Of a stretch of 64,000 bases of DNA, positions 46,029 to 56,186 are shown piece after piece. Under the pieces are notes generated by a model that saw only the letters and a program-made list of their open reading frames with translations, had not been told where the DNA came from and made no database searches. The stretch lies in NCBI GenBank assembly GCA_039989895.1, contig JBDXGY010000001.1, positions 1 through 64,000 on the forward strand, in the 5' to 3' direction. How positions within the stretch are numbered: the first letter of the stretch is position 1; each line of letters begins with the position of its first letter. The position numbers were made by a program, and so were the translations under genes. The DNA is from Hyphomicrobiales bacterium (lineage in GTDB: Bacteria > Pseudomonadota > Alphaproteobacteria > Rhizobiales > JACESI01).

Positions 46029-47261
46029 ATGACTGACTATTTGACAAAGCCCCTTACCCGTCGCCAATCCGTTGCTGTCCAAGTTGGCTCCGTGCAAGTT
46101 GGCGGCAATGCGCCCGTGGTTGTGCAAAGCATGACCAACACAGACACGGCAGATATTAAAAGCACTGTCGAACAGGTTAAGGCCCTAGCCCTTGCCGGAT
46201 CAGAGCTTGTGCGCATTACTGTTGATCGCGATGAGAGCGCGGCCGCTGTACCTTATATCAAGGCAGAACTTGATGAAGCCGGTGTCGATGTGCCGCTTGT
46301 CGGTGACTTCCATTATATCGGCCACAAGCTGTTAAAAGAATTTCCTGCCTGCGCCGAGGCACTCGCCAAATATCGCATCAATCCCGGCAATGTTGGCTTT
46401 AAAGCCAAACGCGACACACAATTTGCCGAGATGATTGAAATCGCCAACAAATACGACAAAGTGGTTCGTATCGGAGTCAACTGGGGGTCTCTCGATCAAG
46501 AATTGCTCACCAAACTGATGGATGACAATGCTGCGAACGGAAGCCCAATGACGGCCACACAAGTGATGTATGAAACCATCATCCAATCCGCTCTCTTGTC
46601 TGCTGATCGCGCAGAAGAGCTTGGCATGCCGCGCAATAAAATGATCTTGTCGGCCAAGGTCAGCCAAGTACAAGATTTGATTGCGGTCTACACCGACCTT
46701 GCCGGACGCTCAGACCATTGCCTACATCTGGGTCTCACTGAAGCTGGCATGGGCAGCAAAGGCATCGTCGCCTCTTCTGCCGCTATGGGTGTTTTGCTGC
46801 AACAAGGCATCGGCGACACCATTCGCATCTCGCTCACCCCTGAACCAGGCGGCGATCGCACCCGCGAAGTTCAAGTATCACAAGAACTTTTACAAACCAT
46901 GGGCTTTCGTCAATTTGTGCCAATCGTCGCCGCCTGCCCCGGCTGTGGTCGCACAACATCAACCACCTTTCAGGAATTGGCACAGCAAATCCAAGCCGAC
47001 ATCCGCGACAGTATGCCAGAATGGCGTGAAAAATATCCCGGCGTTGAGGCTTTGAACGTCGCCGTAATGGGCTGCATCGTGAACGGTCCAGGCGAAAGCA
47101 AACACGCCGACATCGGTATCTCGCTCCCTGGCACTGGCGAAACCCCCGCCGCCCCCGTTTTCATAGACGGCGAAAAAGCGAAAACACTGCGCGGCGAAAA
47201 CATCGCCGAAGATTTCAAAGTCATGGTCGCCGACTATATTGAAACCCGCTACGGCGTTTGA
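46029..47261 (+). CDS. ispG: (E)-4-hydroxy-3-methylbut-2-enyl-diphosphate synthase
   Basis: A 410-residue iron-sulfur enzyme of the MEP isoprenoid pathway that converts the cyclodiphosphate to HMBPP. The N-terminal TIM barrel opens with [16 protein letters not shown] and MTNTDTADI. The C-terminal cluster ligands are in [12 protein letters not shown] and [21 protein letters not shown]. The length fits the alphaproteobacterial type. It is transcribed alone. AGG a few bases before the ATG is an adequate ribosome binding site. Confidence 0.97.
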   Translation: MTDYLTKPLTRRQSVAVQVGSVQVGGNAPVVVQSMTNTDTADIKSTVEQVKALALAGSELVRITVDRDESAAAVPYIKAELDEAGVDVPLVGDFHYIGHKLLKEFPACAEALAKYRINPGNVGFKAKRDTQFAEMIEIANKYDKVVRIGVNWGSLDQELLTKLMDDNAANGSPMTATQVMYETIIQSALLSADRAEELGMPRNKMILSAKVSQVQDLIAVYTDLAGRSDHCLHLGLTEAGMGSKGIVASSAAMGVLLQQGIGDTIRISLTPEPGGDRTREVQVSQELLQTMGFRQFVPIVAACPGCGRTTSTTFQELAQQIQADIRDSMPEWREKYPGVEALNVAVMGCIVNGPGESKHADIGISLPGTGETPAAPVFIDGEKAKTLRGENIAEDFKVMVADYIETRYGV

Positions 47262-47381
47262 ATTGCAGGTGATGATTGGATTAGGACAGGCTCGTATGTG
47301 AACTTAAACAGTCATGAATGAGATAATAACTGCCCTACAAGAATTGTAGACCGACTAGCGTAAATCAAAAAAGGAAACTCC

Positions 47382-48182
47382 ATGGAGCATGTTCATATTG
47401 TTGGTATCTCTCCGCGAACAGGCACCACTCTTCTCGCCGAATTGATGACGTGCTGCTTTGAGTTTGACGGTTGGGCTGCACATGAGTTGAACATTTACTA
47501 TTCTCCAAAGCCAAAAGTTGCCCGTTACTGTTCAAAGAATCCCAGAGATTTGTTGCGAGTGTCACGCTATCTTAAAAGATTCTCGAAGCTTTGGGTCTTA
47601 TGTATGGTGCGGGATCCAAGAGACATTATTGTGAGTCGCCACCGTCTCGCTCCAGATACTTTCTGGTCAAATTTGGGAATCATTGAGCCCCGTTTCAAAG
47701 CATTAAATCGAATGTCAAACCACCCTCGTTTCATTACGGTTCACTATGAAGATCTCGTCACAGATCCGGACAAGATACAGGCCGAACTTGAAGCAACAAT
47801 CCCGTTTCTGCAGAGGAAGCATGCTTTTTCATCCTTCGAACAAGTCGCCCGCCCGGCACAAAAAAGCCTACGCGCGATGAATGGGTTAAGAGCGATTTCT
47901 ACTGACAGTATTAATCGTTGGAAGAATGACCTTCCCCGTGTAAAGGCACAGATCGAGCGTTACAGCACCATGGACGAAATGCTGCAGGTTTTGGGATACG
48001 AAACTAATAACGAATGGCATGGCCTTCTTGATAAAGTTAAAGCTGATAACGGCAAGAGCTATCATGAAGATAGATGTAATCCCCAACTTCATAAGAGAAT
48101 CGCCAACCAGGCTGGAATTGGTCTGTTAGAGTTGCGCGCATTCCTCGGTGTTCCCAAGGCAAAGCCTATCGTAGCCAAATAG
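47382..48182 (+). CDS. Sulfotransferase-family protein (P-loop, PAPS-type)
   Basis: A 266-residue protein with the phosphosulfate-binding loop ISPRTGTTLLAEL at residues 5-17 and the 3'-phosphate loop CMVRDPRDIIVSRH (about 74-87). Both are characteristic of sulfotransferases. It has no signal peptide. Such enzymes move sulfate from PAPS to a sugar, lipid or small molecule. No capsule or Nod-factor genes lie beside it, so the acceptor is unknown. AGGA before the ATG supports the start. It is convergent with tusA. Confidence 0.87.
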   Translation: MEHVHIVGISPRTGTTLLAELMTCCFEFDGWAAHELNIYYSPKPKVARYCSKNPRDLLRVSRYLKRFSKLWVLCMVRDPRDIIVSRHRLAPDTFWSNLGIIEPRFKALNRMSNHPRFITVHYEDLVTDPDKIQAELEATIPFLQRKHAFSSFEQVARPAQKSLRAMNGLRAISTDSINRWKNDLPRVKAQIERYSTMDEMLQVLGYETNNEWHGLLDKVKADNGKSYHEDRCNPQLHKRIANQAGIGLLELRAFLGVPKAKPIVAK

Positions 48183-48242
48183 TCTTACTGAATGCCCCTA
48201 GCAGCAACTGCCCCTATAGAGCAGACGCCCAATACCACAGCA

Positions 48243-48467
48243 TCAAGCGCATTCAATTTTAAATATATGCCCGCCGTCTTCGCTCACCTGTGACAACAGG
48301 CCATTGCCGCTCTCATTGCAATAGGCGGGCACGTCAATAACAGACATGGGGTCGGTGGTGTGGACTTCCAGAATATCGCCTGACGCGAGAGATTTCATTG
48401 CTTTTTGAATTTTCAAAACCGGCAAGGGACATTTCAACCCCTTCACATCCAAAATTGTCTCACTCAC
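48243..48467 (-). CDS. tusA: TusA-family sulfurtransferase
   Basis: A 74-residue small sulfur carrier with the motif GLKCPLPVLKIQKAM, in which the cysteine forms a persulfide. The partner sites EVHTTDPMSVIDVPAYC and the C-terminal FKIE strand fit the family. It starts at GTG with AGGA ten bases upstream. Likely roles are tRNA 2-thiouridylation or molybdenum-cofactor sulfur transfer in the cytosol. The rest of the tus relay is not in the window. Confidence 0.9.
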   Translation of the reverse strand: MSETILDVKGLKCPLPVLKIQKAMKSLASGDILEVHTTDPMSVIDVPAYCNESGNGLLSQVSEDGGHIFKIECA

Positions 48468-48693
48468 GGGCGATCATTCCTGCATTATATCCGTTCAACT
48501 TTCATCAACTAGCGCTAGCAGAACGGTGAAATCTCTGCAACACTATAGAAAATACGACCTGATCTTTAAATTACATGCCTGTCGCTTTGACAGAAAAGCA
48601 ACGAGGTGCAAACGCAGATCAAGTAAAAAGAATACTTCTGAGCGCGATTTGGCGGGGGACAAATAGCGCAAAACCAGAAAAATGGGAGAGACA

Positions 48694-50490
48694 ATGGGTA
48701 TTTTATCGCGCCTGAAAACCGAGTTCATCTATCTAAGAGCTGCACTGCGTACCCTAAAGCGTACGACAAAAGTCGCGAAAAACAAGAACTATACATTTTC
48801 GCATATGATGGTTGATCTGGCAGCAGAACATGGTGAGCGACCAGCGCTTATATCCACAGACACCACCATGAGCTACAACCAGCTCAATGCACGAGCAAAC
48901 CAATACACGCGCTGGGCACAAGCCCAAGGCGTCAAGAAAGGCGACTGCGTTGCGCTTCTGATGCCCAACAAGCCAGAATATGTTGCTGCATGGCTTGGCA
49001 TCATTCGTGCCGGTGGCATTTGCGCGCTTTTGAACACAAATCTAACTGGAGCATCGCTTGCCCATTGCATCAACATCGTCACACCAAAAGCATGCATCAT
49101 CGATGCAGAACTAGCAGATGCTTATGAAGGCACAACATCCCATATTGATGGCGATATAAACCCGTGGCTTTACGGGTCTGACGGCAGCTTCCCTCGGCTT
49201 GATAAAGCACTGAATGGAATATCTGATGCACCCTTAAGTGGTGGCGAGATTGTTCCTCTTACCACAGGAGATAAGGCTCTTTATATTTACACAAGTGGCA
49301 CAACAGGCCTGCCAAAAGCTGCCAACATCATCCATTATCGCGTGATGGCAATTATGAATGCATTTGCCGCCGCAACTGAATCATCCCGCAATGATCGCAT
49401 GTATGTCTGCTTGCCGCTCTATCATACTGCCGGCGGCATTATGGCAATTGGGATAGCGCTCACCATGGGTGGGTCTGTCTTTATTCGTGACAAATTCTCT
49501 GCCACCCATTTCTGGGATGATATTGCTGACAACAATTGCACTATGTTCCAATATATTGGCGAATTGTGCCGCTACCTTCTCAACTCTCCCCCTCACCCCA
49601 AAGAAGCAAAGCATAAGATACGCCTTGTTGATGGCAATGGTCTTAGGCCAGACATTTGGGAAGAATTCCAAACTCGTTTCAAAATTCCCTTTATTTTGGA
49701 ATGGTATGCCTCAACCGAAGGCAATACCGTCTTTTTCAACTTTGACCAGAAAGTAGGCGCCATTGGTCGTTTGCCTAAATGGGCGGAGAAGAAATTTGTC
49801 ACCGAGATCGTCAAATTCGATCAGGACACTGAAATGCCTGTGCGCGGCGCAGACGGCTATCTCGTCAAATGCGCACCGAATGAAATTGGCGAAGCTATCA
49901 GTCAAATTCTCAACGATCCTTCAAAACCTGCACAGCGTTTTGAAGGTTATGCAGACAAGGTGGCAACAGAGAAGAAAATCATTCGAGGTGCATTCGAAGA
50001 AGGCGATGCATGGTTCCGCTCTGGCGACCTCATCCGCAAAGATGAAATGGGTTATTTTTATTTCATCGACCGGATCGGCGACACCTTCCGGTGGAAGGGA
50101 GAAAATGTCGCGACCTCCGAGGTATCAGAAGCCATCACTGTGTTTAGCGGGGTAAAAGAAGCCAATGTCTATGGCGTTGAGATCAAGGGCATGGACGGCC
50201 GCGCCGGCATGGTATCGCTTGTGGTTGATGACGATTTTGATTTGGTTAAATTCCATGCACATATTTACGCAGAATTAGCTGATTACGCGCGTCCTCTTTT
50301 TATCCGCATACAAGAGGAAATGGAAGCCACCGGCACGTTTAAACAACGCAAAGTTGACCTTGTCAAAGAAGGCTTCAATCCTGATAAAATAAATGACAAG
50401 CTTTACTTCAATAAACCAAAAGAAGGGTCTTTTATCGCCATAAATCAAGAGCTATATCAACGCATAGAAAATGGTGAATTTAGGCTTTAA
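48694..50490 (+). CDS. Long-chain acyl-CoA synthetase (FATP-like)
   Basis: A 598-residue AMP-forming acyl-CoA ligase. The phosphate-loop motif is YIYTSGTTGLPKAANIIH (about residue 200). A downstream WYASTEGNTVFFN region and WFRSGDLIRKDEMGYFYFIDRIGDTFRWKGENVATSEV, split over the hinge, match the FATP/very-long-chain type. It activates fatty acids, or bulky acids such as bile-type sterols, with CoA at the membrane. The ATG at 48694 has GGGAGAG just upstream and is preferred to the ATG at 48682. The precise substrate is unknown. Confidence 0.9.
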   Translation: MGILSRLKTEFIYLRAALRTLKRTTKVAKNKNYTFSHMMVDLAAEHGERPALISTDTTMSYNQLNARANQYTRWAQAQGVKKGDCVALLMPNKPEYVAAWLGIIRAGGICALLNTNLTGASLAHCINIVTPKACIIDAELADAYEGTTSHIDGDINPWLYGSDGSFPRLDKALNGISDAPLSGGEIVPLTTGDKALYIYTSGTTGLPKAANIIHYRVMAIMNAFAAATESSRNDRMYVCLPLYHTAGGIMAIGIALTMGGSVFIRDKFSATHFWDDIADNNCTMFQYIGELCRYLLNSPPHPKEAKHKIRLVDGNGLRPDIWEEFQTRFKIPFILEWYASTEGNTVFFNFDQKVGAIGRLPKWAEKKFVTEIVKFDQDTEMPVRGADGYLVKCAPNEIGEAISQILNDPSKPAQRFEGYADKVATEKKIIRGAFEEGDAWFRSGDLIRKDEMGYFYFIDRIGDTFRWKGENVATSEVSEAITVFSGVKEANVYGVEIKGMDGRAGMVSLVVDDDFDLVKFHAHIYAELADYARPLFIRIQEEMEATGTFKQRKVDLVKEGFNPDKINDKLYFNKPKEGSFIAINQELYQRIENGEFRL

Positions 50491-50634
50491 AACATATATT
50501 TCAAAGCACTATAGAGTACCCACAATAGGTCAAAAAACTAACTTCTAGCTGTTTTAACCTCATTGAGAATATAAAAGCTTTTGTAAAAGTATTTTCGGTA
50601 TACTGGGCTAACTACGATAAAAGGTCCACAATTC

Positions 50635-51768
50635 TTGCCAGAAACCGCCATACAACAGGCTGCACCGATGTTCCAAATCATCGACGATAAAGCAGCATTA
50701 TCACCGCAGTTTGTTGCTGCTTGGCGCGCCCTCAGCGAACGTGCCTATGTTCCAAATCCATTTTGGGATCCACATTTTTGTATCCCGGCAATGACCCTTG
50801 CAACCCCGGGCACTATAAAAATTGCAACCCTTACAAACCCCGATGGCTCTTTGGCGGCACTCGCTCCCTTCACCTTAAAACGCGTGATGAAAGTCGGACC
50901 AAAGGTTGCCGTACTGTGGACGCACGATTATATCCCGTTGGGAACACCTCTGATCGCAGCAGCCGATGAAACGGCATTTCAATCACTGCTACTTGGCATA
51001 ATGAATGAAACAGGCAGCCCCCTTCTTGCCTATGCTTTGAAGCAACTCCCTAAATTGGGCACGCTATCAAAAGATATTATAGCGACCCATGTCATCGACA
51101 CACATCATCGCGCAGCCCTACAAAGCAGCGAACCGGGCGAAACCTATCGCCGCGCAACATTATCAAAACAACGACGCCAAGGACTGGATCGTCGTTTTAG
51201 ACGGCTGGGCGAGCGCACCGCTCATTTGGGTAAACTTGAGATAGACCTTTGCCGCGACCCAGAAATTATCCCGTCAAGATTTGAAGCCTTTATGCGCCTT
51301 GAACAAGTGGGTTGGAAAGGCGGCAATAATACCGCGCTGCTAAGCAATAAGCTCCATGCAGACTTTGCACGTGATGCAGCCCTCAAACTAGCTCAACGAC
51401 AATCAGCCATGGTAGCTACACTCAAAGCTGGTGAAACCGTTTTGGCCGCCCTTACCCTATTTCAAATAAATGGTGAGACCTTCTCATGGAAAACAGCTTT
51501 TGATAACAATTACAAAGAATGCTCCCCAGGCACCCAACTTCTTGCACGATTTGCCGACCCAGTCATGGGATGCGGCGAACCTTTCAGGCTTGATTCATGT
51601 GCCGCTGCAAATAATGAAATAGCCAATGCCATATGGGGCGAGCGTGTATGCGTACAAAATATTATTTTTTCAACACCGGCTCAATCAACTCAAGCAAACG
51701 CCATAAAGCACGCAGAACAGCTAAAGCAGCAAACAAAGCAAAAATTGAAATCTATATTAAACCGATAG
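50635..51768 (+). CDS. BioF2-like/CelD-type GNAT acetyltransferase domain protein
   Basis: A 377-residue protein with a TTG start supported by AAAGG ten bases upstream; an in-frame ATG at 50668 is an alternative. The C-terminal half (about 190-330) is an acetyltransferase_6 (BioF2-like, FemAB-related) domain with FEAFMRLEQVGWKGGNNTALL and the motif TFSWKTAFDNNYKECSPGTQLLARF. The N-terminal part (WDPHFCIPAMTLATPG) matches CelD-type proteins linked to polysaccharide synthesis. It has no transmembrane helix. The acceptor is unknown, and no cellulose operon is present. Confidence 0.82.
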   Translation: MPETAIQQAAPMFQIIDDKAALSPQFVAAWRALSERAYVPNPFWDPHFCIPAMTLATPGTIKIATLTNPDGSLAALAPFTLKRVMKVGPKVAVLWTHDYIPLGTPLIAAADETAFQSLLLGIMNETGSPLLAYALKQLPKLGTLSKDIIATHVIDTHHRAALQSSEPGETYRRATLSKQRRQGLDRRFRRLGERTAHLGKLEIDLCRDPEIIPSRFEAFMRLEQVGWKGGNNTALLSNKLHADFARDAALKLAQRQSAMVATLKAGETVLAALTLFQINGETFSWKTAFDNNYKECSPGTQLLARFADPVMGCGEPFRLDSCAAANNEIANAIWGERVCVQNIIFSTPAQSTQANAIKHAEQLKQQTKQKLKSILNR

Positions 51769-51799
51769 CAGAATATTCACTCTAGATCGTGAAACCAAA

Positions 51800-52342
51800 T
51801 TACTGCGGTTCACTGGTCATAATCAGCGTCCAAAATACCTTGTATTTGCTTTTCGAATTGACCGCTTTTGCGATGCCCATACGCGTGACTTTTTTGTTCA
51901 AAAGATTAGCATTATGCCCTTTTGAATTAGTCCATCCCGAAAAAGCCGCAGCAAAACTACGATATCCCGCACTCAGATTTTCAACGGAGTGACCGCGCTT
52001 GTTTTCCAATCGCCGTATGCGACTTCTAAATGATCCACCGATCGAATGCCCAATCTTCTTAGCTTTAGCCTGCGCATTTGCATGACTTTGCGCAAGAGCT
52101 ACCAAGTTTGTGTCTATCACGACAGGTTTTAATCCCTTAGAGACACGGTACGTTGAGATGGTCCGTGCCGCATCTTTCAGATCCAGAATAGACCCTGCTG
52201 ATTCAAGATTGCGATAAAAAGCAGGAGGTGCATTCTCAACGACCGGAGCAGGTTTTTCCGCACAGGCAGACAAGAATAAAGTAAGACCAAAAAACGTCGT
52301 CAGAGCAGCTGGGCGGCTCATCATCTTTATTATATTAATCAC
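51800..52342 (-). CDS. CAP-domain lipoprotein
   Basis: A 180-residue protein starting at GTG, with GGGGG eight bases upstream, immediately after the mscS-like stop with no gap. The N-terminal signal ends at a lipobox (LSAC). The rest is a CAP/SCP-type domain with LVALAQSHANAQAKAKKIGHS, RGHSVENLSAG and SGWTNSKGHNANLLNKKVTRMGI, showing the paired His/Glu residues of the cavity. Bacterial CAP proteins are of unknown function, possibly proteases or lipid binders. The coupling to the channel gene implies an envelope role. Confidence 0.85.
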   Translation of the reverse strand: MINIIKMMSRPAALTTFFGLTLFLSACAEKPAPVVENAPPAFYRNLESAGSILDLKDAARTISTYRVSKGLKPVVIDTNLVALAQSHANAQAKAKKIGHSIGGSFRSRIRRLENKRGHSVENLSAGYRSFAAAFSGWTNSKGHNANLLNKKVTRMGIAKAVNSKSKYKVFWTLIMTSEPQ

Positions 52343-54985
52343 TTAATCATCCCCCGCATCATTTTCAATTTCAGCGCTCATACGCTGGTCCTTGCGCTGT
52401 ATTTGCGTCGTCGGCTCAGCATCAGAAGCAACATATTGCATCACATCACCTTGAGTCGTTTTAATATGCAAATCACGTTGTGGGAAAGGAATCTCAACGC
52501 CCGCTTCTTTAAGCTTGGTAAAAATGGCAAAACGAAGATCGCTGCGCACTGAAAGACTGTTTCCACAATCAGCAATAAACCCGCGCAATTGGAAATCAAG
52601 CGAACTGGCACCAAAGTCCATAAACACAACTTGTGCTTCGGGATAAGTAAGAAGCAGAGGGTGTGCTTTTGCTACCTCCAGCAGATGTTCACGCACTTCA
52701 TTGGCGTCACTATCATAACCCACACCAACATTGATAATAATTCGACCAATCTTATTGCCGTACATCATGTTTTTGACAGACCCTGAGATGAAGTCCGCAT
52801 TTGGCACAATGACCGTTGCTCTATCAAAAGTTTCAATCTCTGTAGAGCGCACGTTGATTTTTCTCACCGTGCCTTCTTCGCCACCAACCATGATCCAGTC
52901 ACCGGCCTTGATCGGCCTTTCAGCGAGAAGAATGATTCCCGAAACAAAGTTACTAACAATGCTCTGCAATCCAAAACCAATACCAAGTGACAAAGCACCA
53001 GCAACAATCGCAAGATTGCTTAAGTCCAGTCCTGCTTGCGAAAATGCAATCATCACCGAGCCAATGAAACCAAGATACCCCATCCCGGTTACAATCGAAT
53101 TACGCAATCCTATATCAAGTCGCGTGGTCGGTAAAAATCGCGTCGAAAGCCATGATTGGAATGAACGCGTTATTAGAATACCAATTACCAATACGATCAC
53201 AGAAGTCACAATGATCGCAGGTGAAATCGAAAACTCGCCAATTTTAATTTCACGGAAAAGGTTGAGCAAGTCATCCCAGATGCCAGTGGTATCAAATCCC
53301 CAAGACGCCGCAAAAAAGCTTAGACCAAGCAGGGTAAGAAGAATTTTACCTACCCCTGACAAGAGCATCATCATCTGAGTATAGCGCTGCTCTTTCACAT
53401 TACTGGTGTGAATGATTGGAACACCACCATCATCAGGTGTCGGCGTCTGTGTTCCAAGGCAGCTATCGATAAGCGCAAAACAAATATAGAGGATCGCGGC
53501 GATAATACCCGCAATAATAACTTGCCCAACCGAGAAAGCCGCGAGGTAGGTATATCCCAAGAACGGCGCTAACAAAGCAATCAAAAATCCAGCAAAAACA
53601 AAGACGCCAAGAAATCTGATAATCAAAATATCAGTAAAATGCTGTTCAGGCATATCAACCTCTTTAGGTCGATAAAAATATCCCCCCAGAGCCACACCAG
53701 CAAAAGACACAGACATGATTCCATAAACGAAACCAATAAAGTCTAGCGAGGCGACAAGTGTGCGTGCAAAATCCACAACAAGAAAGCCAACAAGCGCAAT
53801 TGTCAGGCATATGATCGTAATACGATGGATATATTGAGCCATTTCATCGCTGATCGATACAAGCCGATAAGCAGGAAACTTCGGTGCCAGAATAGCCTGA
53901 CTTAAACCACGCGCCACGGCATAATAAATCAGGGTTTCAAGCACAGCCCATAAAAGCTCGGATAAACTAGGTGAAAGCACACCGACCTGATTGAGTACCA
54001 CCAGAACAAGAGCAGGGACCAGCGAAAACAAAATGACATTTCGCAAAACTTGTTGGAGTGCGTTAAATCCCCGTCTTTCGTAAAAAGCATGCGAGCGATC
54101 TTCATCGTCATTCATTGAAGTAGGAGATGAAAGTCGCAAAGGACGGAAAAACTTTAACAACAAGACAGCAAGAGCTATCGCACCTAAAAGCGCGGAGAAG
54201 AAGGCCGTTGGCGCTTCGGACAAGACCCGATTACCCCCGCTCGTCAATATGGCAATCACACCACTCGTAAAAGGCACAATTTCCTTGGCTGATGAAATCC
54301 ACAACGAAGGCAAAATCAATGACTTAAATCGTTCTAACAATCGGTCAGTAAACTTTGTGCGCCTCAGCTCTGTTATTTCTTCAATAAGTTCATCACTGCG
54401 CAAAACAATAACCTGCGCCCGGCCAAGCTGCGCATTAAGCGTGGTAACTTGCCCACCGAGCTCGGCAATATCTTTTATTAATGCCTTCTCTGCATCAGAC
54501 TGCGGCTTCTTTCTATCATCGCTCTTCGGCGCATCAAGTGGCGTAGCATTTTCAGCTCGCTCTTCATTGTCTGGCGATAATTCACTCTTTCCTTGCTCCA
54601 CCGCATTTTCAGTATCTTCAGCCGGAGGCGGCGTGGTATCACTCACCAATATGCCATTTTCAGCTTCGGTCAATTTTTTAAGTCGAACCGATAAATTCTG
54701 TACCTCCGGTTCTAATTCTTGAGAAAACTGAATCGAGGCATCACGAATATTGGTCACCCGTTCACGGAAAGCGACCAGCTCTTCCTTCGTAATACTGCCC
54801 CGTTTAATAGCGCTCATGATCTGATCAAGCTCGGCAGCCCATCCCTCGATCCTCTGATCGACATTAGGTGGTTTCACTGCACTATCTTGATTGTTTTGCG
54901 CATACCCAAACGAGGAAGCGCAGACCAAAAAGACCAACATAACGCTAAAGGTTAGTGATGTTTTCAAGTAGTTCATGTATGACAT
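52343..54985 (-). CDS. DUF3772-containing mechanosensitive (MscS-type) channel
   Basis: A protein of about 880 residues. The signal peptide ends near SFGYAQ. A long periplasmic helical region follows (about 35-230, the DUF3772 part). Roughly ten membrane helices come next. The MscS pore helix and beta domain lie near residues 640-740 (LSLGIGFGLQSIVSNFVSGIILLAERPIKAGDWI), then the alpha/beta domain. It gates ions under membrane tension in hypo-osmotic shock. The start is uncertain: ATGs at 54985 and 54976 and a TTG at 55000 lack clear binding sites. The CAP lipoprotein gene follows without a gap. Confidence 0.92.
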   Translation of the reverse strand: MSYMNYLKTSLTFSVMLVFLVCASSFGYAQNNQDSAVKPPNVDQRIEGWAAELDQIMSAIKRGSITKEELVAFRERVTNIRDASIQFSQELEPEVQNLSVRLKKLTEAENGILVSDTTPPPAEDTENAVEQGKSELSPDNEERAENATPLDAPKSDDRKKPQSDAEKALIKDIAELGGQVTTLNAQLGRAQVIVLRSDELIEEITELRRTKFTDRLLERFKSLILPSLWISSAKEIVPFTSGVIAILTSGGNRVLSEAPTAFFSALLGAIALAVLLLKFFRPLRLSSPTSMNDDEDRSHAFYERRGFNALQQVLRNVILFSLVPALVLVVLNQVGVLSPSLSELLWAVLETLIYYAVARGLSQAILAPKFPAYRLVSISDEMAQYIHRITIICLTIALVGFLVVDFARTLVASLDFIGFVYGIMSVSFAGVALGGYFYRPKEVDMPEQHFTDILIIRFLGVFVFAGFLIALLAPFLGYTYLAAFSVGQVIIAGIIAAILYICFALIDSCLGTQTPTPDDGGVPIIHTSNVKEQRYTQMMMLLSGVGKILLTLLGLSFFAASWGFDTTGIWDDLLNLFREIKIGEFSISPAIIVTSVIVLVIGILITRSFQSWLSTRFLPTTRLDIGLRNSIVTGMGYLGFIGSVMIAFSQAGLDLSNLAIVAGALSLGIGFGLQSIVSNFVSGIILLAERPIKAGDWIMVGGEEGTVRKINVRSTEIETFDRATVIVPNADFISGSVKNMMYGNKIGRIIINVGVGYDSDANEVREHLLEVAKAHPLLLTYPEAQVVFMDFGASSLDFQLRGFIADCGNSLSVRSDLRFAIFTKLKEAGVEIPFPQRDLHIKTTQGDVMQYVASDAEPTTQIQRKDQRMSAEIENDAGDD

Positions 54986-55156
54986 TGGCGTACAATTCAA
55001 AAAAATGGATCAACTCATCTAAAACAACATTGAAGCTATAATTCTCTTACTACCTTATTCGTTCGCGAAGCCCAATAGCTAGAACACGTAGATTGAGCAC
55101 ATGTGAGTAAACTTTGCTCTAGCCTCAATACAAGCCCTTTGATATGCAGATAGTCT

Positions 55157-55233
55157 GGTCCCGTAGCTCAGCTGGATAGAGCGTCGGATTCCTAATCCGA
55201 AGGCCACGCGTTCGAATCGCGTCGGGATCACCA
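55157..55233 (+). tRNA. tRNA-Arg, anticodon CCU
   Basis: A full cloverleaf of 77 bases including an encoded CCA. Acceptor arm GGTCCCG pairs with CGGGATC (one G-T). D arm is GCTC-AGCTGGATA-GAGC. Anticodon arm is TCGGA-TTCCTAA-TCCGA with CCT at 55191-55193. T arm is ACGCG-TTCGAAT-CGCGT. The discriminator is A. CCU reads the AGG codon of arginine. Confidence 0.96.
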
Positions 55234-55322
55234 CGCCAAGCTTTCTCACGCCTACCATTGGCCCGTTATGCATATAGAATTGCAAAGCTTACAAGGCTGA
55301 TCGAATATGCTAAATTTCCCCT

Positions 55323-56186
55323 ATGATCGCGCGGCCCACAAAAACCATCATAAATTTATTGGCTCTTTTCGCTCTTATACCCGCGCAAATCGCCACCAAC
55401 GCATATGCCCAAACTGAGCTTGAAATTATAGAAACCGCCAGCGATTTAATTGATCATTGTTACAACGCACGCGTCCAAACAGCTAAAGCCATATCAATTA
55501 GCCAAGATGCCGAGGTTGTTCTCGATGATGGAAGGCACCTAAAATTCGCAGATATTTTTTTCCCGCGCACCTCTACTGATAATCAAATACCCAAAGAAAC
55601 AATCCAATTTTTGAAGAGCCATCTTGCCAGTAAAACGATAACGTTTTTAGCATCCCAAAAACCGGATAGATATCGCCGGATACCCGCACAGATCATTGTA
55701 AACAATGTAGATGGTTCAAAAAAATGGTCCCAGTCGTACATCATAAAATCGGGCAAAGGTCTCTTCATGCCTGAGCCACAAAAAAAGCCCCGTAAGGACT
55801 ATTGTGATAGTGATGATCTCAAACAAGCGTTACAACAACACGAGAAGCAAAATACATCACACAAGAATACGCACCCACTTGCACCTCTTTATGCATCACA
55901 CAATAAAGTTTTATGGCAGTTGGAGGGAGATTTTGCGATTATTGAAGGCGTCGTATTAAAAACACATAGTTCAAAGAATAATATATTTTTGAATTTCGGA
56001 GATGAATGGAAAAGTGATTTTACAGCTGTGATTTCTGGAGATAGCAAAGGATCACTCCAAAAACACTTTAAATCAGTTTCTAATCTTATGGGGAAGCGGC
56101 TGAAATTGCGTGGTTTTATAGATATATACAATGGGCCCAGTATGCGAATCGATCACCCATTACAAATAGAGATGCTGCACGAGTGA
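55323..56186 (+). CDS. Secreted SNase-like (thermonuclease-fold) protein, probably non-nucleolytic
   Basis: A 287-residue exported protein; the signal peptide ends near TNAYAQ. The middle part has the thermonuclease pattern DGRHLKFADIFFPR, then DRYRRIPAQIIV (compare DRYGR). However, the aspartate and glutamate expected after the first strand are not in place, so catalysis is doubtful. The C-terminus (GDFAIIEGVVLKT, FLNFGDEWKSDFTAVISG) is a second OB-like strand set seen beside such domains. It overlaps the M48 protease gene by four bases (GTGA), so the two are translationally coupled. Confidence 0.72.
   Translation: MIARPTKTIINLLALFALIPAQIATNAYAQTELEIIETASDLIDHCYNARVQTAKAISISQDAEVVLDDGRHLKFADIFFPRTSTDNQIPKETIQFLKSHLASKTITFLASQKPDRYRRIPAQIIVNNVDGSKKWSQSYIIKSGKGLFMPEPQKKPRKDYCDSDDLKQALQQHEKQNTSHKNTHPLAPLYASHNKVLWQLEGDFAIIEGVVLKTHSSKNNIFLNFGDEWKSDFTAVISGDSKGSLQKHFKSVSNLMGKRLKLRGFIDIYNGPSMRIDHPLQIEMLHE

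Noticed and set aside
52731-53378. A 215-codon open frame on the plus strand inside the MscS-type channel
   Set aside because: It is antisense to conserved channel sequence and resembles no protein; it is a by-product of codon use on the other strand.
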